A model generated the notes under the pieces. That model saw only the letters and a list, made by a program, of their open reading frames with translations, did no database searches and was not told where the DNA came from. A stretch of DNA of 56,484 nt from Minisyncoccota bacterium (GTDB lineage: Bacteria; Patescibacteriota; Minisyncoccia; Moranbacterales; GCA-2747515): positions 1 through 56,484 of the forward strand of contig CALDDM010000030.1 of assembly GCA_937936355.1 (NCBI GenBank), given 5' to 3'. The position numbers were made by a program, and so were the translations under genes. Below, one piece after another: positions 8,584 through 17,479 of the stretch (positions are counted from its first letter, which is position 1; every line of letters begins with the position of its first letter).

Positions 8584-8690
8584 GGCGCACTCACAGGAAT
8601 GCGCCAAATTTCATTGGAAGTCTTAGTCCGTCGCCTGGTCTCATATCTGTCACTTAAGCACTTAGATAATTCCTCTCCTGATGAAACATT
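8584..8690 (-). pseudogene. decayed copy of the 3' end and terminator of the gene at 9430-9912
   Basis: GCGCACTCACAGGAATGCGCC...GTCTTAGTCCGT... parallels GCGCACTCATAGGAGTGCGCC...GTCTTAGTCCGT at 9390-9440; residual reading LSKCLSD vs PSKCLGD. Confidence 0.55.
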
Positions 8691-8734
8691 GAATGCAGTA
8701 TTGTGAAGGCATTATTGCTACAAATTATATGGCA

Positions 8735-9328
8735 TTAAAAAGGGGTGTCGTATGGACTGGCAGCAAGATTGTAGATTAACCAGTCAGATGCATAAAGCCG
8801 AACCTTGCCACAACTATACCCATCACCTTGATCAAAAACTTGATCAAGCTTCTCCATGAGTCCTACATCTATACCTGCTGGATTATAAAATGTTATATTC
8901 ACACCATATCTGTTTTGAGAGGAGGAGCTGCTGCATGGATAAGGGAGAGCACCTTCATCGTCGTTGTCATATAAAAAATCATCAGCACTGATAAATTCCG
9001 TGTACATATCTTTTTGCATATAGTCACTTAATGTCGACATGCTCCCAGTCGTCAGGTCTAATGCTGCATTGAGGTTGACATTTCCACTACCACCTGATCC
9101 TTGAACGGAGCTGAAATCACTGTGACCATCATTCCACCACTCATCGACACCTTCATCGATGAGTGCTTGTTGTAATGCTGTCTCTATGCCACGAATCTCT
9201 GCAATGAATTTTGCATATCGCGCTTGCTCGCGTGCGCCGCTAAGCGCAACCAAAGTGATTGATGCGAGAACGCCTATTATTGCTATGACTATGAGAAGTT
9301 CAATGAGTGTAAAACCTTTTTTGATCAT
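8735..9328 (-). CDS. type IV pilin-like / pseudopilin
   Basis: Prepilin N-terminus MIKKGFTLIELLIVIAIIGVLASITLVALSGAREQA. Confidence 0.9.
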   Translation of the reverse strand: MIKKGFTLIELLIVIAIIGVLASITLVALSGAREQARYAKFIAEIRGIETALQQALIDEGVDEWWNDGHSDFSSVQGSGGSGNVNLNAALDLTTGSMSTLSDYMQKDMYTEFISADDFLYDNDDEGALPYPCSSSSSQNRYGVNITFYNPAGIDVGLMEKLDQVFDQGDGYSCGKVRLYASDWLIYNLAASPYDTPF

Positions 9329-9389
9329 GGCGTGAATATTATAGTTCTAATACTATCAAATCAGAGAAATGCAAGCAATTTTAAAAACA

Positions 9390-9409
9390 GCGCACTCATA
9401 GGAGTGCGC
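9390..9409 (-). terminator. terminator of the 9430-9912 gene
   Basis: GCGCACTC-atag-GAGTGCGC, followed on the minus strand by TGTTTTTAAAA. Confidence 0.75.
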
Positions 9410-9429
9410 CAGTTTCTTGTTGAAGAGTC

Positions 9430-9912
9430 TTAGTCCGTTGGGCTGAGTTTATGTTTATCACCTAAACATTTGGATGGTAGAGTCGTTTGATTGCTCGACG
9501 CGTACCGGTCCAAGACGACTAAGGCATTGCGAACACTTGAAATACGTACAACATCAAAGTGCATCTCAACTTGTGAGGAATCAATGTAGAGCGTTACCGC
9601 ATGGGACGAAGTTGCTTCGTCAAAAAGTACGGTAATGACAGACACAAGGATCTCATCAGCGTGATAAATATAGAGTATCTCATCAGCTTTTGAGGTTGAC
9701 CTGAGTTGCCATTGCATCTGATCATCACTACAAGTGATAACATGTGGAGCGATGGAGTGGTTCGACTTTTTGTCGAGGCGCTCATCCAGATGGTCAAGTG
9801 AGACAACCTCCATCTGTATGTTTGGGTAATCTAAGGCATTATCTGCAGCCTGCGTAGAGATGAATGGTGTCAATGACAACGCTAGTGTGGTGATAATTTT
9901 TTTAAAGTTCAT
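9430..9912 (-). CDS. secreted hypothetical protein
   Basis: Signal peptide MNFKKIITTLALSLTPFISTQAA; TCTCCTGAG region upstream; terminator downstream. Confidence 0.65.
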   Translation of the reverse strand: MNFKKIITTLALSLTPFISTQAADNALDYPNIQMEVVSLDHLDERLDKKSNHSIAPHVITCSDDQMQWQLRSTSKADEILYIYHADEILVSVITVLFDEATSSHAVTLYIDSSQVEMHFDVVRISSVRNALVVLDRYASSNQTTLPSKCLGDKHKLSPTD

Positions 9913-10086
9913 TTATATTCTCCTGAGTTTTAACAATATAATACACTATTTACAAGTAAATGTCAATATATTGGGAGCTGAGCAGAGACATAAAAAAAAT
10001 TTATCATAAGAATGATTATCCTCGATAAGGGGAAGTTGTAATAACTGTAGTCGTATCGTACAATAAAGGCACCTTAATAAAACAAA

Positions 10087-11670
10087 ATGTATAAGATACT
10101 GATCAAAAATGGAACGGTTATCGACGGGACAGGTGATCCAATGTTTCGTGCGGACGTCGCAATCAACGACGGGAAAATCGTCAAAGTTGGGGATCTGTCA
10201 CATGAGCGAGGCGAGACGGAGATCGATGCATACGATCACTACGTAACACCTGGCTTCATCGACATCTCAAATCGCAGTGACGTATATTGGCGTCTGTTTG
10301 AAGATCCGACAATGGAGAGTCTGCTACACCAAGGAATCACTTCGATCATTGGTGGTAATTCTGGAGCCTCTCTTGCACCGATCTATAACGAGCAAATGTT
10401 TCTCTCAACACAAAAATGGGCAGATGTGGGAGGGACAAATGTTTCGTGGCAAAAAATGAATGAATTTTTAGATATTATCGACGAGAAAGGGTTGAGTATG
10501 CACTTTGGAACGTTTGTCGGCCATGGGACGCTCAGGCGCGGTCTTGTGGGTGATGAGATGCGAAAACTCACAAGCAAAGAATTGACGCAGCTCGTCACAC
10601 AGATACATGAAGCGATGGAAAATGGAGCGCTGGGTGTATCACTTGGATTGATTTACACACATGGACACAGCGCAACAGAGGATGAGCTTATTGCAGTTGC
10701 GGAAACAGTACGAGCACAAAACGGCTTACTTGCAGTACATTTGCGTGACGAGGATTCCGATCTGGTCGGTTCGATCGAAGAGATTATTCGCATTGCCGAA
10801 CGGACAAAAGTGCGGGTACATATCACACATCTCAAAGCTGTGGGTCAGCAACACTGGCCACGCATGAGTGAGGCATTAAAGATTCTTGATGATGGTCAGA
10901 TCAACGGATTGGATATCACATTTGACGTCTATCCATATACTGTGACAGGTTCGGTATTATACACATTTCTGCCAAGATGGCTGACAGAAGGCGGGCGCAC
11001 GATGATGCTTGGTCGCCTCACAAATAAAAACTCAAGGGAGCAGGCAATCAAGGAAATGCGTGAAAGCAAGATTTCATTCAAGGATGCAGTTGTGTCAGTT
11101 GCACCACATGCAGTGCAGCTAAGGGGTCGGACTCTCGGCGATATCGCAAGGGAGCGCGAAACAAAGGTAGAGGCTCTTATCATGGATCTTTTACTAGCTT
11201 CTGAGGGTCGGGTAATTATCCTACTCGAAGCCTTGAGTGAGGAGAATGTGGTTCGCGCTCTTGATAGTCCATATTCTGTCATTACGTCTAATAGCCCAGG
11301 ATATACGCTTGATAAAACGGATACAGCACAAGCATGGTCACACCCACGATCCTTCGGCGCATTTCCAAGGCTTTTTAGCCGTTATGTGCGCGAGAGAAAG
11401 GTGCTGAGTTGGGAGTTAGCAGTCCATAAATCAACCCTAAAGGTTGCAAAGAGATTGGGACTCACAGGACGAGGAACAATTCGAGAGGGATCGGCTGCAG
11501 ATGTGGTAGTGCTTGATCCGCAAGCAATACGAGATATAGCAAGCAAAGAAAAACCACGCGCATATGCACAAGGAGTACGCTATGTTGTGGTAGGTGGCGA
11601 AATTACCATAATGCGAGGTGACGTAATGGACGTCAGAGCTGGGAAAGTAATACGGGGAAAGGTAAAGTAA
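10087..11670 (+). CDS. N-acyl-D-amino-acid deacylase / D-aminoacylase family amidohydrolase
   Basis: LIKNGTVIDGTGDPMFRADVAINDGKIVKVGD; VTPGFIDISNRSD; GHGTLRRGLVG; ALGVSLGLIYTHG; HLRDEDSDLVGSIEE; HITHLKA; GSAADVVVLDP. Confidence 0.85.
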   Translation: MYKILIKNGTVIDGTGDPMFRADVAINDGKIVKVGDLSHERGETEIDAYDHYVTPGFIDISNRSDVYWRLFEDPTMESLLHQGITSIIGGNSGASLAPIYNEQMFLSTQKWADVGGTNVSWQKMNEFLDIIDEKGLSMHFGTFVGHGTLRRGLVGDEMRKLTSKELTQLVTQIHEAMENGALGVSLGLIYTHGHSATEDELIAVAETVRAQNGLLAVHLRDEDSDLVGSIEEIIRIAERTKVRVHITHLKAVGQQHWPRMSEALKILDDGQINGLDITFDVYPYTVTGSVLYTFLPRWLTEGGRTMMLGRLTNKNSREQAIKEMRESKISFKDAVVSVAPHAVQLRGRTLGDIARERETKVEALIMDLLLASEGRVIILLEALSEENVVRALDSPYSVITSNSPGYTLDKTDTAQAWSHPRSFGAFPRLFSRYVRERKVLSWELAVHKSTLKVAKRLGLTGRGTIREGSAADVVVLDPQAIRDIASKEKPRAYAQGVRYVVVGGEITIMRGDVMDVRAGKVIRGKVK

Positions 11671-11689
11671 CTATTGATGCGTAATATTC

Positions 11690-13141
11690 TTGGTTAGTAT
11701 AGATATTGACCAAGAAAAGCGCCTTACAAAAATGTCACCAAAATGGTTTGATGGAAAAAAAATTACAGTTTTTGGGATTGGTACACTAGGTGGTGGAGTG
11801 GGCACAGTTCGTTACCTAGTCGAACAAGGGGCGCATGTCATAGCAACAGATCTCAAGAGTAGAGAGGATCTTATTGAGTCACTTGATAAACTCAAAGACC
11901 TCAAAAATGTAACATACGTACTAGGTCAGCATCGCAGAGAAGATTTTATTGATGTGGATATGGTCATCAAAACACCGAGTTGTCCATGGACAAATGAGCA
12001 TATCAAGCTAGCGCTCTCTAAGGATGTGCCAGTTGAAACAGACGCAAGCCTGTTCTTTCAATTATGCAAAAAACCAATCATAGGCATCACAGGGACGAAG
12101 GGTAAAACGACAACGTCACGTATTGTCTACCATTTACTCAAAAAGTCAGGCAAGACACCCGTACTTTTTGGTGTAGAGCATTTAGCGGTGCTAGACCGAT
12201 TGACTTATGTAAAGAAAAATACCATTGTTGTTTTTGAGCTCTCAAGTTGGCGCTTAAGTTCTTTTGCCAAGAATAAGCTTTCTCCACACATTGCAGTCTT
12301 TACAAATATCTTTCCAGATCACATGGATTACTACAAGTCTATGGAGTCATACTTCGCAGATAAAAAAAATATCTTTCTCCATCAGAGAGCCAGGGATTAT
12401 TTCATATACAATGCCGACGACGCGATGCTGCATGAGGCTGTAGATGAGGTTCCAGCACATATTCGAACGGCAACCAGTGAAAGGCGCAACAAGGGTCGAG
12501 GTATGTTTATTGAAAAAGGTAAGATTTTTCTCAACGACGGGATTGATACAGTACCTTTTATGGATGTTGATGAGATTCCATTGCGAGGTAGGCATAACCG
12601 CATGAACGTTCTCTTGGCAGCAAATGCAGCGCACGCTGTCGGACTTTCGGTAAGTGATATTCGTGATGGTGTTGCTAGCTTGCCACAGATTCCACATAGA
12701 CTTGAATTGGTGCGCGAAGTTGGAGGTATAAGGTATTACAATGACACAGCAGCAACAAACCCAGACGCAGCCATAGTGGGTATAGAGGCATTTGATGAGC
12801 CAATTATTCTCATAGCAGGTGGTGCAAGCAAGAATCTTTCAATAGAGGAAATGATGGAGTGCGTTGTGCGTGGCGTAAAAGACATTGTCTTTATAAAGGG
12901 AGAAGGAAGTGAAAGGATGATGTCACGACTAACGAAAGTAAAAAAAGATAAAAAACAGTTTGTTGACAGTGAGGGTGCGTATCGCGTTGCTGAGTCAATG
13001 CAAGAAGCGATTGAAATGACAAGAGGCATTGCCTCTGCTGGTGATGTTGTGCTATTGTCACCTGGCACATCAAGCTTTGGTGTATTCAAAAACGAGTTTG
13101 ATCGAGGTAATCAATTTCGAAAGTATGTCGAAGAAATCTAA
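11690..13141 (+). CDS. murD: UDP-N-acetylmuramoylalanine--D-glutamate ligase
   Basis: FGIGTLGGGVGTVRYL; GITGTKGKTTTSRIV; VFELSSWRL; FTNIFPDHMDYYKSMESY; YYNDTAATNPDA; LLSPGTSSFGVFKNEFDRG. Confidence 0.93.
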   Translation: MVSIDIDQEKRLTKMSPKWFDGKKITVFGIGTLGGGVGTVRYLVEQGAHVIATDLKSREDLIESLDKLKDLKNVTYVLGQHRREDFIDVDMVIKTPSCPWTNEHIKLALSKDVPVETDASLFFQLCKKPIIGITGTKGKTTTSRIVYHLLKKSGKTPVLFGVEHLAVLDRLTYVKKNTIVVFELSSWRLSSFAKNKLSPHIAVFTNIFPDHMDYYKSMESYFADKKNIFLHQRARDYFIYNADDAMLHEAVDEVPAHIRTATSERRNKGRGMFIEKGKIFLNDGIDTVPFMDVDEIPLRGRHNRMNVLLAANAAHAVGLSVSDIRDGVASLPQIPHRLELVREVGGIRYYNDTAATNPDAAIVGIEAFDEPIILIAGGASKNLSIEEMMECVVRGVKDIVFIKGEGSERMMSRLTKVKKDKKQFVDSEGAYRVAESMQEAIEMTRGIASAGDVVLLSPGTSSFGVFKNEFDRGNQFRKYVEEI

Positions 13142-14406
13142 TGGGCAAAAAATTAAAAGACAGTGATGTTGCGGTAGCTGATGCTATAGCAGGTGAGACG
13201 CGACGACAGGTGGAAGGGATAGAATTAATAGCATCAGAAAACTACGTAAGCGATGCTGTTTTGGAGGCGCTTGGTAGTGTGATGACGAACAAGTATGCAG
13301 AAGGCTATCCGGGCAATAGATTTTATGGTGGGCAAGAATTCACAGATCGTGTAGAAACACTAGCACAAGATCGTCTCAAAAAAATTTTCGGTGCAGAGCA
13401 TGTCAATGTGCAGCCGCTATCCGGTGCAAATGCAAATATGATTGTTTATAGCGCACTCCTTTCGCCTGGCGATACAGTGCTCGGGATGGATCTGGGGCAT
13501 GGCGGTCATCTAACGCACGGACATCCTGTGACTCTCAGTGCAAAAATGTACAACTTTGTCAGATACAAAACAACAGATGAAGGTGTGGTAGACTATGGTG
13601 CAATACATGATCTTGCAAGGAAGCACAGGCCAAAAATGATACTCGCAGGTTATAGTGCGTATTCACGACATGTTGATTACGAACAATTCCGCATGATAGC
13701 AGATGAAGTAGGAGCAATTCTCATGATGGATATGGCACATATCGCCGGACTAATTGCAGGTGGCGCATTGGAAAACCCAGTCCCCTTATGTGACGTCGTC
13801 ACAAGCACAACACACAAAAGCTTCCGTGGACCACGATCGGGAATGATTTTGTGCAAGAGTCAGTACGCAGAAGCAATTGACAAGGCACTTTTCCCAGGTT
13901 TTCAGGGAGGACCTCACATGAACAATATTGCAGCTCTTGCGGTTGCAGCAAGTGAAGCATCGCAGGTTTCCTTCGGTGTGTACGCAAAAAAAGTGATACA
14001 AAACGCCAAGGTGATGGAGGAAGAATTGAAAAAAGAGGGATTTCACATTTGCTTTGGGCAAACAGATAATCACCTACTGCTCATCGACACGATCAAGAGT
14101 AATGGGCATACAGGAACAGAGGTGGATGCAGTTCTTGAAAAGGTTGGAATTACCGTGAATAAGAACATGGTGCCAAATGAACCACGAAGTGCCTATGATC
14201 CTAGTGGAATCCGCATAGGCACCCCAGCAATAACAACACGCGGCATGGGACCGACTGAAATGAAGAGGATAGCAAGTTGGATAACACGTGCATGCGCGGA
14301 GATGAACAATGCACAAGAGCTAGTAAGTATAAAGGGGGAGGTGTTGGAGATGACAGCAGGCTACCCTATCTTCCAGGAGGAAAAAAATACGATCAAGACT
14401 GATTGA
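13141..14406 (+). CDS. glyA: serine hydroxymethyltransferase
   Basis: IELIASENYVSDAVLEALGSVMTNKYAEGYPGNRFYGG; TSTTHKSFRGPRSGMILCK; ATG overlaps murD stop. Confidence 0.97.
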   Translation: MGKKLKDSDVAVADAIAGETRRQVEGIELIASENYVSDAVLEALGSVMTNKYAEGYPGNRFYGGQEFTDRVETLAQDRLKKIFGAEHVNVQPLSGANANMIVYSALLSPGDTVLGMDLGHGGHLTHGHPVTLSAKMYNFVRYKTTDEGVVDYGAIHDLARKHRPKMILAGYSAYSRHVDYEQFRMIADEVGAILMMDMAHIAGLIAGGALENPVPLCDVVTSTTHKSFRGPRSGMILCKSQYAEAIDKALFPGFQGGPHMNNIAALAVAASEASQVSFGVYAKKVIQNAKVMEEELKKEGFHICFGQTDNHLLLIDTIKSNGHTGTEVDAVLEKVGITVNKNMVPNEPRSAYDPSGIRIGTPAITTRGMGPTEMKRIASWITRACAEMNNAQELVSIKGEVLEMTAGYPIFQEEKNTIKTD

Positions 14407-14489
14407 GTATAATAAACTGTGCTAAAATGGTGGTGTATTGAGTCAACGTGAGTAAAAACTCGCTTCAAGTAACTAATTTGTTTACGACT

Positions 14490-15215
14490 ATGAAGGGTAT
14501 TATTCTCTCAGGCGGATCAGGAACAAGGCTGCGGCCACTAACATCAATGACATCGAAACAGTTGTTGCCAGTTTACAACCGACCGATGATCTATTATCCA
14601 CTCAATACACTCCTTAGGGCAGGCATCAAAGAAATTTTGATCATTATCGCACCAGACCATGCGGGTAATTATCTCAATCTCCTCGGATCCGGAAAAGACT
14701 TTGGAGCAAAGTTCACATATGAAATTCAAGATGAGCCAAGAGGTCTTGCAGAAGCATTCATTATTGGAGAATCTTTCCTGGACAACGACAGTGTCGCTAT
14801 GATTCTGGGAGACAACATCTTCGAAGATGATTTTTCACAAGAAATAAAAGAATTCAAGAGTGGTGGAAGAATTTTTGCAAAAGAGGTTGAGGATCCAAAG
14901 CGTTTTGGTGTTGTGGAGTTTGACCAAAAGATGAAAGCCCTGTCAATCCAGGAGAAACCAGAAAATCCCAAGAGTAATTTTGCAATTCCTGGATTATATA
15001 TTTTCGACAATAGAGTCGTTGATTTCGCAAAATCAGTAGAGCCAAGTGCACGTGGTGAGATTGAAATTACAGAGATTCAGCAGCGGTATCTCGACCTTGG
15101 TGAGCTAGATGTGAGAACATTCAATGGTCAGTGGGTTGATGCAGGAACATTCGAATCACTGCATGCAGCAGGAGATCTTGCAAAGAATGTATTGGACAAA
15201 AAGATGATGATCTAG
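14490..15215 (+). CDS. rmlA: glucose-1-phosphate thymidylyltransferase
   Basis: MKGIILSGGSGTRLRPLTSMTSKQLLPVYNRPMIYYPL; LGDNIFEDDF; start refined from 14448. Confidence 0.88.
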   Translation: MKGIILSGGSGTRLRPLTSMTSKQLLPVYNRPMIYYPLNTLLRAGIKEILIIIAPDHAGNYLNLLGSGKDFGAKFTYEIQDEPRGLAEAFIIGESFLDNDSVAMILGDNIFEDDFSQEIKEFKSGGRIFAKEVEDPKRFGVVEFDQKMKALSIQEKPENPKSNFAIPGLYIFDNRVVDFAKSVEPSARGEIEITEIQQRYLDLGELDVRTFNGQWVDAGTFESLHAAGDLAKNVLDKKMMI

Positions 15216-15330
15216 GGCGAGAGTCGTAAACAGTGAAAAAGAAGCCTACAAGAAGGTGTGGTTGTTGTATAATATATAGCAGAGTATGTGCAAGCATTGA
15301 CCTCTATAAAACAAATACTAAGAAAAAAAC

Positions 15331-16197
15331 ATGCGAAAAATTAAGAAGGCAATTCTGCCTGTTGCAGGATTTGGAACGAGATTTCTCCCAGCAACAAAAA
15401 GCCAGCCAAAAGAAATGTTGCCTGTTGTGGATAAGCCAGTAATCCAATACCTCGTTGAAGAGGCTGTAGCCAGTGGCATTGAAGAGATTATATTTGTCAC
15501 AGGCCGCGGAAAGCGAGCAATTGAGGATCACTTTGACGTAGCATATGAACTCGAAAACACACTTGTAGAAAAGGGCAAGACAGCCGTTCTAGAAGAGGTG
15601 CAGGAGATTGCAAAGCTAGCAAAATTTACTTATGTGCGGCAGCCATACCCTCTCGGAGATGGTCATGCGCTCTTGCAAGCAGCACACATCGCAAGATATG
15701 AGCCAGTACTTGTCTTATTTGGAGACTGTATATATGATGCTGAAGTCCCTGCTTCAAAACAATTGATTGAAGCATTTGAAAAACATGGAACCAGTATGAT
15801 CGGTACAGCTGTCGTGGGCGATGATGAGGTATCGCAATTTGGTGTCATCGAAGGAGAGGAAGACGATGGCACGCTTAAGATGACAAAGATGATAGAAAAG
15901 CCAGAGCCATCAGAAACAGATTCACGTCAGGTTGCTGTAGGAAAATACATCGTTACACCAGACATAATGGATATTCTTGCCGGCATGGAAGACGGCAAAT
16001 CAGGTGAGATTCGCCTAGCAGATGCTTTTGAGATAGCGATTGAACGAGAAACAGAGATAAGATCGCTCCCACTTGAGGGGGAGTGGCTTGATACAGGTGA
16101 TAAGTTTAACTTCCTTAAAGCCACAATCCAACTTGGACTTAAGCATCCTAATCTAAAAGATCAATTACGAGATCATTTAAAATCCCTTGAGCTTTAG
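15331..16197 (+). CDS. galU: UTP--glucose-1-phosphate uridylyltransferase
   Basis: KAILPVAGFGTRFLPATKSQPKEMLPVVDKPVIQYLVEEAVASGIEEIIFVTGRGKRAIEDHFD. Confidence 0.95.
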   Translation: MRKIKKAILPVAGFGTRFLPATKSQPKEMLPVVDKPVIQYLVEEAVASGIEEIIFVTGRGKRAIEDHFDVAYELENTLVEKGKTAVLEEVQEIAKLAKFTYVRQPYPLGDGHALLQAAHIARYEPVLVLFGDCIYDAEVPASKQLIEAFEKHGTSMIGTAVVGDDEVSQFGVIEGEEDDGTLKMTKMIEKPEPSETDSRQVAVGKYIVTPDIMDILAGMEDGKSGEIRLADAFEIAIERETEIRSLPLEGEWLDTGDKFNFLKATIQLGLKHPNLKDQLRDHLKSLEL

Positions 16198-16206
16198 AGT
16201 GCGCAT

Positions 16207-16232
16207 CAAGACCTCCTGCATAGGAGGTCTTG
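16207..16232 (+). terminator. intrinsic terminator after galU
   Basis: Perfect 11-bp stem CAAGACCTCCT-gcat-AGGAGGTCTTG. Confidence 0.75.
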
Positions 16233-16283
16233 ATATATGACCCACTTATACATGACTCGCGGTAAATAGAGGTACGAAATAAT

Positions 16284-16832
16284 ATGACTAAAGAAAGTGA
16301 GAATAATCCATTCAAAGTCATCGATTCAAATGAGATCTACAAGAATCCCTGGATCACATTGCAAGAGGATAAAGTCATTCGTCCAGGAGGGGAAGAGGGA
16401 ATTTTTGGTATCGTAAGTCAAAGTGGAGGAAGTACGGTGATTCCTATCGATGGAGATACTGTCTATCTTTCACGGGAATTTAGATATGCAATCAACGACT
16501 ATTCAATTGAAGGTTTTAGTGGCGGCATTGAAGCGGGCGAATCATTTCTGGGTGCTGCTAAAAGAGAGTTGAAGGAGGAGCTTGGCGCAACTGCAGATCA
16601 ATGGACCGATCTAGGAGTGATAAATCCTCTCACCGCCATTGTGCGATCCCCCAAAGCAATGTTCATGGCAACAGTCTTAACTATGGGTACGTCAAAACCA
16701 GATCAAGGGGAGGTGATCGAAGTTCTTGCAATGCCATTTACAGAGGCAATTAAAATGGTGATGTCTAGTCAGATTACACATGGAGCGACATGTGTGGCTC
16801 TACAAAAAATCGCACTAATGCAGAGAAGGTAA
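16284..16832 (+). CDS. NUDIX hydrolase (ADP-ribose pyrophosphatase-like)
   Basis: Nudix box GGIEAGESFLGAAKRELKEELGATAD. Confidence 0.9.
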   Translation: MTKESENNPFKVIDSNEIYKNPWITLQEDKVIRPGGEEGIFGIVSQSGGSTVIPIDGDTVYLSREFRYAINDYSIEGFSGGIEAGESFLGAAKRELKEELGATADQWTDLGVINPLTAIVRSPKAMFMATVLTMGTSKPDQGEVIEVLAMPFTEAIKMVMSSQITHGATCVALQKIALMQRR

Positions 16833-16910
16833 GGAGAGGTTAAAATTGCATAGATTCCACATATGATTTATTCTAAGGTTAAATGAGTAAGACACTGACA
16901 ATGAGGCATT

Positions 16911-17354
16911 ATGAAGGTATTACTAAAAGAGGATATAAAGAAACTTGGACGCAAGGGCGACATTGTTGAGGTTGCTGACGGCTATGCCATGAGCGCACTA
17001 ATCCCATCTGGAAAAGGTGAGGTAGCCTCTACGTCAACGGTTACACTGTCAAAAAAGCAAAAAGCAGCGAAAGACATCGAAGAAAAAAAGATGCGAGAGA
17101 GCAGAGAGAGACTTGCGCGTAAAATAAAGGGTGGCATTATCGAGATTACGTCAAAGGCTGAAGGGGAAACACTTTTTGGCTCTGTAGGACCAAGTGAAGT
17201 TGCGCGAGCGATCAAGGACGCGTATAATGAAGTCATTGAAGATCGTGAAGTGGAGTTACCGCATCACATCAAGACACTAGGAGAGCACGCTGTAATGATT
17301 AATCTCGGAAAAGGACTGCACACTGAGGTTGTGGTACACGTCATAGCGAGCTAG
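16911..17354 (+). CDS. rplI: 50S ribosomal protein L9
   Basis: MKVLLKEDIKKLGRKGDIVEVADGYAMSALIPSGKGEVAS. Confidence 0.96.
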   Translation: MKVLLKEDIKKLGRKGDIVEVADGYAMSALIPSGKGEVASTSTVTLSKKQKAAKDIEEKKMRESRERLARKIKGGIIEITSKAEGETLFGSVGPSEVARAIKDAYNEVIEDREVELPHHIKTLGEHAVMINLGKGLHTEVVVHVIAS

Positions 17355-17479
17355 ATTGAAAGGGCGTTATTTGCCAATGCACAGGGGAGGGTCACTAGAG
17401 CAGTGACTCTTTGTCTTTGTATGGGCATTTTGCAGTGTGCCGTTTCAAGAATTCTTGTAATATCAAAAGATCTGAACCT

